DNA of 53,446 nt from JAAFJU01 sp043764895 (GCA_043764895.1 JAYUJY010000253.1:1-53446), one strand, 5' to 3'; shown: positions 24,542 to 33,286, counted from the stretch's first letter. The notes: generated from the sequence alone by a model not told the origin. Numbers and translations are program-made.

Positions 24542-25858
24542 GTGAGTAACGGCTGTAGATTAAAGGAATCGTTCTTTTCTCTAGGTCATTCAGTGTTCAA
24601 TAAATTGCGTCGTCTCCTGAATCGATTTTTCCGCAAATCCAGCCGACTCAACCACCAACCCCTCAATGCTCCGAGCCTGATTGTGGTGGTTTTCATTGAT
24701 ATCTTCATCTTAGTTAATGTTTTCATCGGACTCAACGATATTAGCAACTGGCATCTCAGTCCCAACCAGGCCCAGCCTTGCTACAGCGAGTGGAATAATT
24801 ATCGCAACGAAAAGAATCCGGGGAAAGATTACGAATTCATCAGTCGATCGATCAGTGAAAGCCTCGATCGATCGACTGATGGCACGAGTCGGCGGACCGA
24901 ATACTACCAACGCGCACAAATCGGTCACTTAGGAAAAGTTTCGTCGGTTTGTTTGGACTATGCGGGATTACAAGACGGGATGCGAACCTCCGAGAATCAG
25001 GTCACAATTAAGTCGATCGAGACTAAACTGAATAAAGTAGCCCGCCTCGAAGAGAGCAATCGCAGCATTCGGAAACAGTATGATTCAACATTGCTCGATC
25101 GAGTTGCAGGGCAATCACCGAGCCAATCGATCAACGCTGTCAGTGCTGAAAAAGCCAAGCAAACGATCGAGACTAATAAAGACAGCATTAACCAACTCAA
25201 ACAAGAGGTTAGTCAATCCAAGAAAACGCTTCTGGTTCAACCGACGGTCGTGACCGTTTTAAGTAGACTTCAAGATGAAACAGCCTTTGCAGCGATCGAG
25301 AAGGAGTATCGTCACCTTGAGTTCTGGTATCCCAGTATTCAGCTTGGGTTTCAGGCGCTATTTTTACTGCCATTGATCTTAGTTTCGATCGCAATTCATC
25401 GCTTTGCCGTTCGGAAAAACTATGGATTAGTGGCATTAATTACGTGGCATTTATTAATCATTTCAGTTATTCCTGCACTTCTAAAGATTTTTGAATTCCT
25501 CCAATTCGGGGTTCTTATTCAGTGGATTGCTACGACGATCGCTCGTATTTTTGGTGGATTGCTCTTTCTGGTGTCTTACATCCAGATTCTGCTGATTCCA
25601 CTGGCTGGATTTGCTTTAATTAAGTTCATCCAACGGTTCAGTAAGCAACCGATCGTCAATCCCCAAGCGCAAGCTGCAACCCGCATTCTAGAATCCCGTT
25701 GCTTAAGCTGCGCCAAGAAAATTCGACCTGAAGATGCCCATTGCCCTCACTGTGGCTATCAACAATATGAGGAATGTCCTCACTGTCACACCATGACCCA
25801 TCGTCACATGCCTCACTGTACGCACTGTGGTAGCGAAACCCACTTTACGGCTAGTTAG
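24542..25858 (+). CDS. Multi-pass membrane protein with C-terminal double zinc ribbon
   Basis: 438 residues with a GTG start; an alternative start downstream is possible. Layout: basic N terminus; a membrane helix (about 41-60); an extracytoplasmic or coiled-coil region (about 70-265, rich in Glu/Lys/Gln); about four membrane helices between 275 and 380; then two zinc ribbons, CLSCAKKIRPEDAHCPHCG and ECPHCHTMTHRHMPHCTHCG. I do not recognise a named family. The zinc ribbon suggests a protein- or nucleic-acid-binding adaptor facing the cytoplasm. The gene precedes the VWA gene by 94 bp in the same direction. Confidence 0.75.
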   Translation: MSNGCRLKESFFSLGHSVFNKLRRLLNRFFRKSSRLNHQPLNAPSLIVVVFIDIFILVNVFIGLNDISNWHLSPNQAQPCYSEWNNYRNEKNPGKDYEFISRSISESLDRSTDGTSRRTEYYQRAQIGHLGKVSSVCLDYAGLQDGMRTSENQVTIKSIETKLNKVARLEESNRSIRKQYDSTLLDRVAGQSPSQSINAVSAEKAKQTIETNKDSINQLKQEVSQSKKTLLVQPTVVTVLSRLQDETAFAAIEKEYRHLEFWYPSIQLGFQALFLLPLILVSIAIHRFAVRKNYGLVALITWHLLIISVIPALLKIFEFLQFGVLIQWIATTIARIFGGLLFLVSYIQILLIPLAGFALIKFIQRFSKQPIVNPQAQAATRILESRCLSCAKKIRPEDAHCPHCGYQQYEECPHCHTMTHRHMPHCTHCGSETHFTAS

Positions 25859-25910
25859 AAAGGTTGCCTAGAAGCGGGAGCGTTAACTATACTGGAGGGG
25901 TCGCTCCATG

Positions 25911-25940
25911 GCGATAGAAACATTTGCGATAGAAACATTC
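25911..25940. repeat. 15-bp tandem duplication upstream of the VWA gene
   Basis: GCGATAGAAACATTT followed at once by GCGATAGAAACATTC, immediately before the ribosome-binding region of the VWA gene. It may change leader length or contain part of the promoter. Confidence 0.85.
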
Positions 25941-25952
25941 TGAGGATTTGAC

Positions 25953-26549
25953 ATGGCACGCGACTACACGCTGATTTTAGACAAAAGTGGCAGCATGTCC
26001 ACCTGTGATGTTTTAGGCAAAAGCCGTTGGGCCTCTGCGCAAGAATCCACTCTGGCCCTCGCTCGCAAATGCGAACAGTTGGACCCCAATGGCATTACGG
26101 TCTACACTTTTTCTGGGAAGTTCCGGCGCTACGAAGATGTGACGGCCTCGCAGGTCGAACAGATTTTCATGGAAAACGATCCGATGGGCACCACCAACCT
26201 AGCCGGAGTCCTTACCGATGCCTTCAAAAACTACTTCGATCGCAAAGCGGAAGGCAAAATGGAGGTCGAAGGAGAAACCATCTTGGTCCTAACCGATGGC
26301 GCACCGGACGATCGACGCGCAGTGATCGATGTCATCGTGCAAACCACGCAAAAAATGGAGCGCGATGAAGAACTTGCGGTGTCCTTTATCCAAATCGGCA
26401 GCGACAGTGGCGCAACGGCCTTTCTCAAAGCTCTCGACGATCAACTTGAAGGGGTTGGTGCCAAGTTTGATATCTGCGACACGATTACAATGGACGATAT
26501 GGAAAACATGAGTATTTCTGAAGTGCTGTTGGCGGCCATTCAAGACTAA
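25953..26549 (+). CDS. von Willebrand factor A domain protein
   Basis: 198 residues, essentially one cytoplasmic VWA domain. The metal-ion-dependent adhesion site is complete: DKSGSMS at 9-15, the Thr of MGTTNLAG near residue 75, and TDGAPDD near 112. Start ATG 25953 has GAGG upstream. Such stand-alone VWA proteins often act with MoxR-type ATPases, but none is present. The next gene, 41 bp downstream, is the likely operon partner. Confidence 0.88.
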   Translation: MARDYTLILDKSGSMSTCDVLGKSRWASAQESTLALARKCEQLDPNGITVYTFSGKFRRYEDVTASQVEQIFMENDPMGTTNLAGVLTDAFKNYFDRKAEGKMEVEGETILVLTDGAPDDRRAVIDVIVQTTQKMERDEELAVSFIQIGSDSGATAFLKALDDQLEGVGAKFDICDTITMDDMENMSISEVLLAAIQD

Positions 26550-26590
26550 GAATCAAATCGAATAGAAAGAGGACAGATGCAGGAGTTGTC

Positions 26591-27142
26591 ATGGACCCGA
26601 TCGATCGATTACTGTCTAATCTCACGTCAGAGATAACCGATAAACCCACGAAGCAGCCTTTGCCCAAGCCTGCGTCCAGACCTGTATCGAAGGCTTCGAC
26701 CTTTGAGCCATCAGGAGAATCGATCGATCAGCTTTTATCCCGATTGGGTGAGCCACAAAAGCAACAAATCCGTGAGTCGCTACTTCAAGCCACTCAAAGC
26801 GCAACACCTCAACGTCTGTCGCCTCAACCCCCCCAATCGATCGTCGTTCCAGAAGTCGCCGCCTATGCCATTCAGCAGGCCGTCATTGTTCAGGCCCAGC
26901 AGCAAGCAAACGACGCGGAAGCCCAACGCCAAGCCACACTCAAACGACAACGGCAGCAAGACCTGCGCGAGAAAACGCAGCAGGAACTGCAAAAGAAGGC
27001 ACAGCAATGGCTTGAGACGCTCAATCCGAAGTCTACCGAAGGACGTTGGTTTGAAGAATTTGGGTGTAACTACGACTCACGACTAGATGCGGCAGTCGCC
27101 TATCTTGAAGCGTTGCAAGAAGTCGATCACTTTCTGGGATAG
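26591..27142 (+). CDS. Slr1339-family-like protein, Gln-rich coiled coil
   Basis: 183 residues. The N terminus MDPIDRLLSNL resembles the cyanobacterial salt-stress-associated Slr1339 family (from memory). The middle (about 90-145) is a Gln/Ala/Arg coiled coil. The C terminus WFEEFGCNYDSRLDAAVAYLEAL is the most conserved-looking block. AGGAG precedes the ATG. It probably shares an operon with the VWA gene. The stop overlaps the convergent DUF2227 gene by 16 bp. Function unknown. Confidence 0.65.
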   Translation: MDPIDRLLSNLTSEITDKPTKQPLPKPASRPVSKASTFEPSGESIDQLLSRLGEPQKQQIRESLLQATQSATPQRLSPQPPQSIVVPEVAAYAIQQAVIVQAQQQANDAEAQRQATLKRQRQQDLREKTQQELQKKAQQWLETLNPKSTEGRWFEEFGCNYDSRLDAAVAYLEALQEVDHFLG

Positions 27143-27687
27143 CGCTTTGGAGACTTCCGTCGCCATCGTTTTACTTGAGACCCGATCGCATCGCTCAAGC
27201 TATGACTCATCGCCCCAGTCTCCAGCCCAAACCATGCTGCAAGCCAGAGCTGCCAATGCACTTGAAGAGACTGCGCGATCGGCCCTAACACGCTCGTGGT
27301 CAAGGGTAGCGCAGCCCGATCCCAAGTCATGACGCCTTGAAGATGCAATGCGATCGCCCAACCCAAAATCCCAAAAAGCATCACCGTCAGCATCAGCACG
27401 CTCACATAGATAATTCTGAGCACCGTCCCAATCAAAAATCCATGGGAATACACCGATCGATGGCGAAATAGTTTGCGGTAGGGCAACCACAGCCCCCGAA
27501 ACCATCCCCAGCGCTGGTATTGGTGCGAATAAATATCGAGATCCGGCCCAAACATCAACCCTGCAAACAAATAAGACCCCGCCACCACGATCGCCTGGGC
27601 CGCATTTTGCATATAAAACCACGTTCCACCCGTCACCACAGGCAGACACCAAAGCGTAATACTATCGTGGGTCCGACCGGAAGGCAT
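27127..27687 (-). CDS. DUF2227-type putative metal-binding membrane protein
   Basis: 186 residues from MPSGRTHDSITLW, preferred because the family begins with a metal-ligand-like GxTHD motif; the longer frame begins at 27735. Further polar ligands lie between membrane helices: GPDLDIYSHQYQRWGW and FRHRSVYSHGFLIG near residues 55-85, and SHSLSDAIGS near the C terminus. Three or four membrane helices. The His/Asp pattern resembles YdjM/phospholipase C-like membrane hydrolases, but the activity is unknown. Confidence 0.8.
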   Translation of the reverse strand: MPSGRTHDSITLWCLPVVTGGTWFYMQNAAQAIVVAGSYLFAGLMFGPDLDIYSHQYQRWGWFRGLWLPYRKLFRHRSVYSHGFLIGTVLRIIYVSVLMLTVMLFGILGWAIALHLQGVMTWDRAALPLTTSVLGPIAQSLQVHWQLWLAAWFGLETGAMSHSLSDAIGSQVKRWRRKSPKRYPRK

Positions 27688-27765
27688 ATCTGATCGATCA
27701 AATGAACTACTCTGAACGTTTATCTTAACAAACAACCGATCGTCTGCTATATTGTTATAACACCA

Positions 27766-27838
27766 GGACGGTTAACTCAGTTGGTAGAGTGTCTGCTTTA
27801 CACGCAGAAGGTCGCGGGTTCGAGTCCCTCACCGTCCA
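27766..27838 (+). tRNA. tRNA-Val (UAC)
   Basis: 73-nt cloverleaf. Acceptor arms are GGACGGT and ACCGTCC, discriminator A; D arm AACTCAGTTGGTAGAGT; anticodon stem TCTGC/GCAGA with loop TTTACAC giving anticodon TAC; T arm GCGGGTTCGAGTCCCTC. CCA is not encoded. Confidence 0.97.
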
Positions 27839-27950
27839 TTTCAATATATCGGTTATCCGATGCTCCTCACCCTATGGAGCAAGCAACAATTAGAGATAGA
27901 TTGTGAAAGCGGTCTTATAATCCATTTTCAAACATAGAGGGCGATCGGCG

Positions 27951-28472
27951 ATGGTTAAGCAGTTTGGGGCACGGGCGGGACGAATCGTGGGATGGATGAT
28001 GACGACTGGGGGAAGCGCCATTGCCTTGACGTTGGTTCTTAGTACGTTGGTCTTTTCGAGTATCGTTGGCTTATTGTTTAGCCTAAATGCAGGCATTATT
28101 ACTGGACTTATCCTGCTGTTGATTTCATCACCCGTATGGGTCGGCTATGGATTACTTCCCATTGTTCTGGGCAGCGCAGTGCTTCATGGCAGCAAAAAGT
28201 TGACCCGAGAAGTCATTCGCGATCGATTTCTTCAATTAGTCCGAGCCAGACGTGGGCGGTTTACTGCTGTTGAATTTGCACGGGCTGCGGACATTGAGCT
28301 TTCTTTATCCCAAATCTATCTAGACAGATGGGCCAGAGAATGCCACGCTGACTTCGATGTGACAGAATCCGGAGAGATTCAATACCTATTCCTAGAACCC
28401 AACATCCTGACGGGTGGAGATGCCCCATTTGAAGTTTTTGAACGAATGAAAGAAAAAGTGAGCTTGCCCTAA
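27951..28472 (+). CDS. Membrane protein with C-terminal cytoplasmic helical domain
   Basis: 173 residues. Two hydrophobic hairpins occupy about 12-80 (IALTLVLSTLVFSSIVGLLF and a second pair ending VLGSAVLH). A soluble part follows, REVIRDRFLQLVRARRGRFTAVEFARAADIELSLSQIYLDRWAREC, which looks like a winged-helix-type domain (ARAADIELSLSQIYLDRW as recognition helix region). No named family recognised. It ends 4 bp inside the convergent TPR gene. The tRNA-Val gene lies 112 bp upstream. Confidence 0.7.
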   Translation: MVKQFGARAGRIVGWMMTTGGSAIALTLVLSTLVFSSIVGLLFSLNAGIITGLILLLISSPVWVGYGLLPIVLGSAVLHGSKKLTREVIRDRFLQLVRARRGRFTAVEFARAADIELSLSQIYLDRWARECHADFDVTESGEIQYLFLEPNILTGGDAPFEVFERMKEKVSLP

Positions 28473-29224
28473 AGCCCTAAATTTCTTACGCTGTCTTCCG
28501 GTTGAGGCTGCAACAGTTCACTCAACCAACTGTCAATTTGCCACCAGAGAGGAGGATAGGCAATAGTTTGGGACTCATGATTGATATGGGCGATCGCCTC
28601 GTAGTAGTCACTCAATGCACAGTTCCAATCGCCAAACAAGTGGTAAGTCCGACCGCGCTCTGCAAAGATATGAGCCAAAAGGACGACATGCTGGGCCTCG
28701 TCCTCCTCTTGCGTCACCAAGTCCAGCGCTTCTTCAAAATTGTCCAAGGCCGGAATGTGCATCCCTAATTCGCGAAACGTAATGCCCTGATTAATCCAAG
28801 CCCGAACGTTACTGGGGTCAATTTCGATAGCCGTTTGGTAATCTGCAACCGCCGCAAACAGGTCGCCCTTTGCCGCATAATAATTAGCCCGGTTGTTGTA
28901 GGCATTGGCGAGATCCTCGTCGAGATTGATAGCTCGATCGTAATCGGCAATCGCCTCCACCCAATGGCCAGCCTGAAAATGAACGAGTCCACGATTATTA
29001 AAGTCTCGGGCGCTCTCAGGGTAGCGATCGAGAAGGAGATCCAATCCCGCTACCGCCACCGTAAAGTCTCCCTGCTGGGCCGCAAAAAGGGATTGCTGAC
29101 GAAGCAAATGATCGCGATCGACTTGTGCCAGCATCTTGGGACCGACCGATCGTAAAAATTTCACGCGCTTTCCAAATGGATGAGACCGGGTAGATAAATG
29201 CACATTAGATAATAGCTTAGACAT
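28469..29224 (-). CDS. Tetratricopeptide repeat protein
   Basis: 251 residues with at least four TPR units between about 40 and 205. Recognisable Ala/Gly/Tyr signatures are AAQQGDFTVAVAGLDLLL, NRGLVHFQAGHWVEAIADYD, NRANYYAAKGDLFAAVADYQ and QGITFRELGMHIPALDNFEEAL. No signal peptide. A protein-protein scaffold; partner unknown. Convergent with the preceding membrane protein gene. Confidence 0.85.
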   Translation of the reverse strand: MSKLLSNVHLSTRSHPFGKRVKFLRSVGPKMLAQVDRDHLLRQQSLFAAQQGDFTVAVAGLDLLLDRYPESARDFNNRGLVHFQAGHWVEAIADYDRAINLDEDLANAYNNRANYYAAKGDLFAAVADYQTAIEIDPSNVRAWINQGITFRELGMHIPALDNFEEALDLVTQEEDEAQHVVLLAHIFAERGRTYHLFGDWNCALSDYYEAIAHINHESQTIAYPPLWWQIDSWLSELLQPQPEDSVRNLGL

Positions 29225-29499
29225 GGGATTCGGAATCTCTGAGGCTGACTCTGAACTGTATATGCAGAGGCAGAAGTCGCGGTCAGGGATTTTTTGTCTA
29301 GCTTTATAAAACGCTTAACAAATTCCCCATCAGTCTTCATAGAATTAGACTAAAACCCGGATTCCCGTGTCGTTATGCCCATCCTGAGGAAGCTTGAAAC
29401 ATCCGCGATCTTGAGCGATCGGCTTATGTTCAGACTGCCCTGTTCCCATGAAAATTCAACAGTTTCTAGACGGATTCATCGGTGCAATGGAGAATAGGC

Positions 29500-29850
29500 T
29501 TAAGATTCAGCATAATTGTAATGAGTCTGAAGACGAGAAATCCAATCCGGCAGTGCGTCCATGGAAACGGACGCTGACACAACAGGTTCTAGCAGAGCAG
29601 GTTCTAGCAGAGCAGGTTCTGAAAGAGCAGGTTCTGAAAGAATGGATTCTGAGAAAGCGCTAACGGCTAGGGAACAGGCTTTCCAGGATCCCTGAACATC
29701 CACATTTAGAGAATCGCAGGTGCCACCGCGTCGTCCCTCATGGGCGTAGTGAGCACAGTACCGACAGGATGACACCTGTTTGTTTTGTTCTTCAAAAAAC
29801 TCAGAATTGACTAAAACGTCATCCAAAACATTGAGTTCGGCACATTTCAT
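29500..29850 (-). CDS. Small cysteine-motif protein with repetitive tail (cyanobacterial family)
   Basis: 116 residues. The core CRYCAHYAHEGRRGGTCDSL continues to the fourth cysteine in GSWKAC, giving C-x2-C-x13-C-x14-C, compatible with an Fe-S cluster or zinc. I recall similar short proteins (Cys pairs plus GRRGG.C..L.V...W.AC) in many cyanobacteria, with no known role. The C-terminal part is a run of SEPAL/LEPAL units encoded by 15-bp repeats. An overlapping plus-strand frame (29448-29663) reads the same repeats and is judged a shadow. Confidence 0.72.
   Translation of the reverse strand: MKCAELNVLDDVLVNSEFFEEQNKQVSSCRYCAHYAHEGRRGGTCDSLNVDVQGSWKACSLAVSAFSESILSEPALSEPALLEPALLEPVVSASVSMDALPDWISRLQTHYNYAES
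29586..29660. repeat. 15-bp coding tandem repeat, about 4.7 copies
   Basis: Units GTTCTAGCAGAGCAG (two identical copies), GTTCTGAAAGAGCAG, GTTCTGAAAGAATGG and a degenerate fifth. On the minus strand they code the pentapeptide series ending in EP(A/V)L. The graded decay suggests expansion from the 29586 side. Confidence 0.9.
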
Positions 29851-29903
29851 AAAATTATGGATCTTCCAATCGCAGAACGCTGTATCTATTGTGTGTCATG
29901 GTC

Positions 29904-29987
29904 GGGGATCGCAAATTCACCCTAAATTTCTCGGATGGGGCGCTCTATAACCCTCCCAAACGATGCGATCCCCAATTTGAAATTTAG
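29904..29987. other. Two crossed 9-bp inverted repeats (pseudoknot order)
   Basis: GGGGATCGC (29904-29912) pairs with GCGATCCCC (29965-29973), and CTAAATTTC (29922-29930) pairs with GAAATTTAG (29979-29987). The order a-b-a'-b' cannot form nested hairpins, but could form an H-type pseudoknot in RNA of either strand, or be two overlapping protein-binding palindromes. The rest of the 395-bp gap 29851-30245 holds a TATACT-like hexamer near 30058 and no coding frame. Confidence 0.6.
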
Positions 29988-30245
29988 ACATTCTTCATAC
30001 TTAAGTTACAGAATGCAACGTGTTGTAGGAGTGAGGTAACGATAATTGTAACATTATGTATACTTTTCTGAGAAGAGTCGAAGGGCGGGATCGGCGATTT
30101 GATCGAGTTTCCTAAAGTTTTCGTGCGGTTTCTGTGCTTTGGCCTAGAATGTCACAGGGTCTTCATCTAGATTGGTGCGCTATATCTAGCGCTATTTTGG
30201 GTTCACTTCATCCGGTACAGCCGTCAAAACGCTTATAAAACGCTT

Positions 30246-31781
30246 ATGTCCCAAGCCACTGTTTCTACTTCGTTTTCTGGATTGTCTGCGACACCCGGTT
30301 TCTCCGCGAATTCTGTTGCCTTACTTCACCCTCAGGTCAAGCTGGCGTTGAGCTATCTAGATTCTTCTTTGGAGGATGAACTGATGCGCTATCGGAAGGC
30401 TCGATCGGGAAAACGGGTTGCGCCTTCTTCAGTGCGGGTGATGCAAGGGTCTCAGCGATTAGCGTCGAAGGCAGACGTTGAACTGACCCGGTTTGTCCCT
30501 GTTGACCAGATGCCCAAACCGACTCAGCCAACCGTTAGCACTCTCAACAGTCCCTCTGCACTAACGAGTGACGATGAGCCAAAGATGCTGGCTACAGAAT
30601 TTTTAGATCAGTTGGCGATGATTCCTGAAGATGGGGTCGAAAACCGTTCATTTACTGACGATCGTTCGGCTTTAGACGTTTCCTACAGCCTCAATGATTT
30701 GTTGGACAATCCGTCTATTGATCAGCTATCTCGTGATCAGCTATCTCAATCGATCGATTATGGTGAGGCCCAGGGCGCAGAAGATTATTTGGAATCCTCT
30801 GAGGAGCTACTGCGGAGCTTAGCCCAGGAAGAGGCGGATGCGGCATCAGAGCGTAGTGGGTTGGAAAACGTGATGACGCCCTTCGGCATTGGGTCCATGC
30901 TCTTGCTGCTCATGGCGAGTGGCATGTTTGGCTATTTGGTCATGAATCCTTCGACGTTTGTCTCTATTGGATCGACCTTGAGCCGTCTTTTTAAGTCGCC
31001 ATTGCCGATCGCAACATCCATTGAGACTGCAAATCCTAGCCTGACGACATCAGGTGTCATTCCGACGGGGAGTGAGTTTATGGATTTGAGCCTCAACAAT
31101 CTGGCCGTTATGGGGACTCAAAATAATCCATCCGGGCTGCCGAGTCTCTCCGGATTGCTGCCACTCGGTAAGTCCAGCAACAGTTCTACTCCCCGTGTAT
31201 TAGGCGGAAACGCGATGACAGGCAAATCGTCGGGTGCGTCCGTTAAAACAGCATCCCGGACGGCGGTTCCTTCTGCGATCGGCGGTGCGGCGGCGGCTCC
31301 TAACGGTGGCCTGTTCCAGGGTGGTAATTCAAGTTTGGGGAATGGTGGGATTTTTAAAGACCCTGCACCTCAAGCAGAGGAGACGCCGCCCGTTTACACG
31401 CCACCGACCTACACGCCACCCCGTCGATCGTCGGCTCCCCGAAGTCAGGAACCTCCGTACCGCGCGCCTGTTCAATCTGTTCCGCAGCAGCCCCTCCGAA
31501 CGGTACCGATGGAATTGCCGCCGTCTACACCTACGAGAATTCCCCCGGTCCCAGTAGAATCTGCGGCTCCCACGGCTCCCACTTATCGAGTCGAGGCTCC
31601 TTACACAGGCGATCGCGCTCTTGAAAAAGCACAGCAGGCCGATCCCGGCGCTTACTTCCGCAATGGTGAAAACGGTGCAGTCGTCCAGATGGGCGGCTCG
31701 TACAGCAGCCGTGAGGAAGCCGAAGCGAAGGCCCAAAGTTTGAAGAAGCAGGGGTTTGATGGCGTTGAGGTGGTGAAGTAA
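30246..31781 (+). CDS. SPOR-domain membrane protein
   Basis: 511 residues. The cytoplasmic N-terminal half is Ser/Asp/Glu-rich (about 1-210). One membrane helix at about 218-240 (FGIGSMLLLLMASGMFGYLVM) precedes a long Gly/Ser/Pro-rich linker with a TPPVYTPPTYTPP run (about 380-400). The C-terminal SPOR-like domain (about 450-511) ends YSSREEAEAKAQSLKKQGFD. SPOR domains bind denuded peptidoglycan glycans at septa, so a cell-envelope or division role is likely. The PspA/IM30 gene follows 102 bp downstream. Confidence 0.85.
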   Translation: MSQATVSTSFSGLSATPGFSANSVALLHPQVKLALSYLDSSLEDELMRYRKARSGKRVAPSSVRVMQGSQRLASKADVELTRFVPVDQMPKPTQPTVSTLNSPSALTSDDEPKMLATEFLDQLAMIPEDGVENRSFTDDRSALDVSYSLNDLLDNPSIDQLSRDQLSQSIDYGEAQGAEDYLESSEELLRSLAQEEADAASERSGLENVMTPFGIGSMLLLLMASGMFGYLVMNPSTFVSIGSTLSRLFKSPLPIATSIETANPSLTTSGVIPTGSEFMDLSLNNLAVMGTQNNPSGLPSLSGLLPLGKSSNSSTPRVLGGNAMTGKSSGASVKTASRTAVPSAIGGAAAAPNGGLFQGGNSSLGNGGIFKDPAPQAEETPPVYTPPTYTPPRRSSAPRSQEPPYRAPVQSVPQQPLRTVPMELPPSTPTRIPPVPVESAAPTAPTYRVEAPYTGDRALEKAQQADPGAYFRNGENGAVVQMGGSYSSREEAEAKAQSLKKQGFDGVEVVK

Positions 31782-31883
31782 GAGATGAGATGAGGGGTTA
31801 AATAAGGGGTGAAATAAGAACCCACCCCCGTTCAAGTTTGTGGCAAAATAGGGCAATACTCTCTGCACTATCAGGGTTTTCCT

Positions 31884-32546
31884 ATGGCATTTTTCGATCG
31901 AATGTCGCGTCTGGTGCGGGCAACGGTGAATGAGCAGTTGACGAAGCGTCAGGATCCGGAGCAACAACTGGAGCAAGTGGTCATCCAGTTACAGGTTGAT
32001 CTTGTGGATTTGCGGCAAACCGTGGCCCAAGCGATCGCCATCCAAAAACGCACCGATCGGCAAAGTCATCAAGCGACGGTGCAAGCGAATAATTGGTATC
32101 GTAAGGCCGAGCTTGCTGTGGCGAGTGGTGATGATTCGTTGGCTCATGATGCGCTGACGAAACGTAAGGCTTATCAGGATACGGCTGAGTTGATGACCTC
32201 GCAGGTGGCACAGCAGGCGCAGCTTGTCGTAAAACTGAAGCAAAATCTGCGTGATCTAGAAGGGAAAGTCATCGAACTCAAGACTAAGAAGGATTTTTAC
32301 ATTGCACGGGCACGATCGGCTCAAGCCTCGATTCAGCTTAGCGATTTGCTTGATACGACGGGCACAAGTCAGGTATTGCAGGCGTTCGATCGTATGGAGG
32401 ATAAGGTCATAGAGCTAGAAGCCCAGGCAGAACTGGCGACTGATTTGAGTGCGGGGCAGTTAGAAAAGCGGTTTGAGGCGTTGGGTGAAGCAGATGAGAT
32501 TGATGCGGAACTGTTGGCACTCAAGCAGGGGATGAACTTGTCCTAG
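31884..32546 (+). CDS. PspA/IM30 (VIPP1) family protein
   Basis: 220 residues, almost entirely helical. The amphipathic N-terminal helix FFDRMSRLVRATVNEQL binds membrane, followed by long coiled-coil helices with LVDLRQTVAQAI, AEQQ-type heptads and LKTKKDFYIARARSAQA, and KRFEALGEADEIDAELLALK at the C terminus. It is an ESCRT-III-like membrane repair/thylakoid maintenance family. Without the extra VIPP1 C-terminal helix it is closer in length to PspA. Confidence 0.9.
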   Translation: MAFFDRMSRLVRATVNEQLTKRQDPEQQLEQVVIQLQVDLVDLRQTVAQAIAIQKRTDRQSHQATVQANNWYRKAELAVASGDDSLAHDALTKRKAYQDTAELMTSQVAQQAQLVVKLKQNLRDLEGKVIELKTKKDFYIARARSAQASIQLSDLLDTTGTSQVLQAFDRMEDKVIELEAQAELATDLSAGQLEKRFEALGEADEIDAELLALKQGMNLS

Positions 32547-32608
32547 TCGATCGCTTTTTGTCAGTAAATGGGGCTATCCGCTGACGAAATTTTGGCATAA
32601 CTAAATCT

Positions 32609-32676
32609 AGGAACGAGAATCAAATACATTTAGCAACGACCTTGCACAGTAGGGCGATCATTCAATTCTCATTCCT
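32609..32676 (-). terminator. Inverted repeat downstream of the Rieske gene
   Basis: AGGAACGAGAAT (32609-32620) is complementary to ATTCTCATTCCT (32665-32676) with one wobble pair on the minus strand. The loop is 44 nt. It lies 15 bp after the Rieske stop and may stabilise or end that transcript; there is no clear T run. Confidence 0.4.
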
Positions 32677-32690
32677 GAATTGTCGTAACG

Positions 32691-33059
32691 TTAGGCGACG
32701 TCAATGAATAAATCTTCGCCTTCTTGAGTTACGGCAAAATTTGCGATATTGATGGGTTCTTTGCCCATGGCGAGTATCTTTTTAGCAAGACCTGAAACCG
32801 GAATTCCAGCGACGGATTTGACCCATTCGACGTTTTTCCCGGTGCTCATGTCAAACTTAGCGCCGTGGAAGGGGCAGGTGATTATTCCGTTTTCAACTTT
32901 ACCGCCGGACATGGGAAGTCCGAGATGAGGACATTTATTAGCGATCGCGCAGTACTTGTTTCCCACTTGGGCCACTAGAATAGATTGACCGTTGGCTTTA
33001 ACTTTGAGGACTTTATTTGCACTCGTATCAACCGTTGTTCCAACTTTAGTTTTAGTCAT
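32691..33059 (-). CDS. Rieske [2Fe-2S] ferredoxin-like protein
   Basis: 122 residues from MTKTKVGTTVDTSANK; the longer frame to 33092 is less likely. Cluster ligands are CPHLGLP (Cys-x-His) and CPFHGAKFD (Cys-x2-His), both present. No membrane anchor, so a soluble Rieske ferredoxin. The last 30 residues (PINIANFAVTQEGEDLFIDV) complete the beta fold. The redox partner is unknown; no oxygenase gene is adjacent. Confidence 0.88.
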   Translation of the reverse strand: MTKTKVGTTVDTSANKVLKVKANGQSILVAQVGNKYCAIANKCPHLGLPMSGGKVENGIITCPFHGAKFDMSTGKNVEWVKSVAGIPVSGLAKKILAMGKEPINIANFAVTQEGEDLFIDVA

Positions 33060-33286
33060 GATGCAATTTGTGTAAGTTCTTGAGAGTGTCAAGAAATCAT
33101 ACAGGATTAAGGCAGCAGGAGTCTAAAATCTAGGGTTATAAATTTTTGATTCAAAATGCTGCCAATTTAGCGTTGGAATGCCTGACCTGGGGATGGACGC
33201 TGGAACCGATGCAGTAGCGACGATCGGATGACGCGAATAACAATGGTTTTAAGATATAATTTTCTACTCGTGAAGTTGAGGAAAGC

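Noticed and set aside
29448..29663. Plus-strand 71-codon frame across the 15-bp repeats
   Set aside because: The opposite strand encodes the cysteine-motif protein; the plus frame consists mostly of repeat translation (VLAEQ/VLKEQ).
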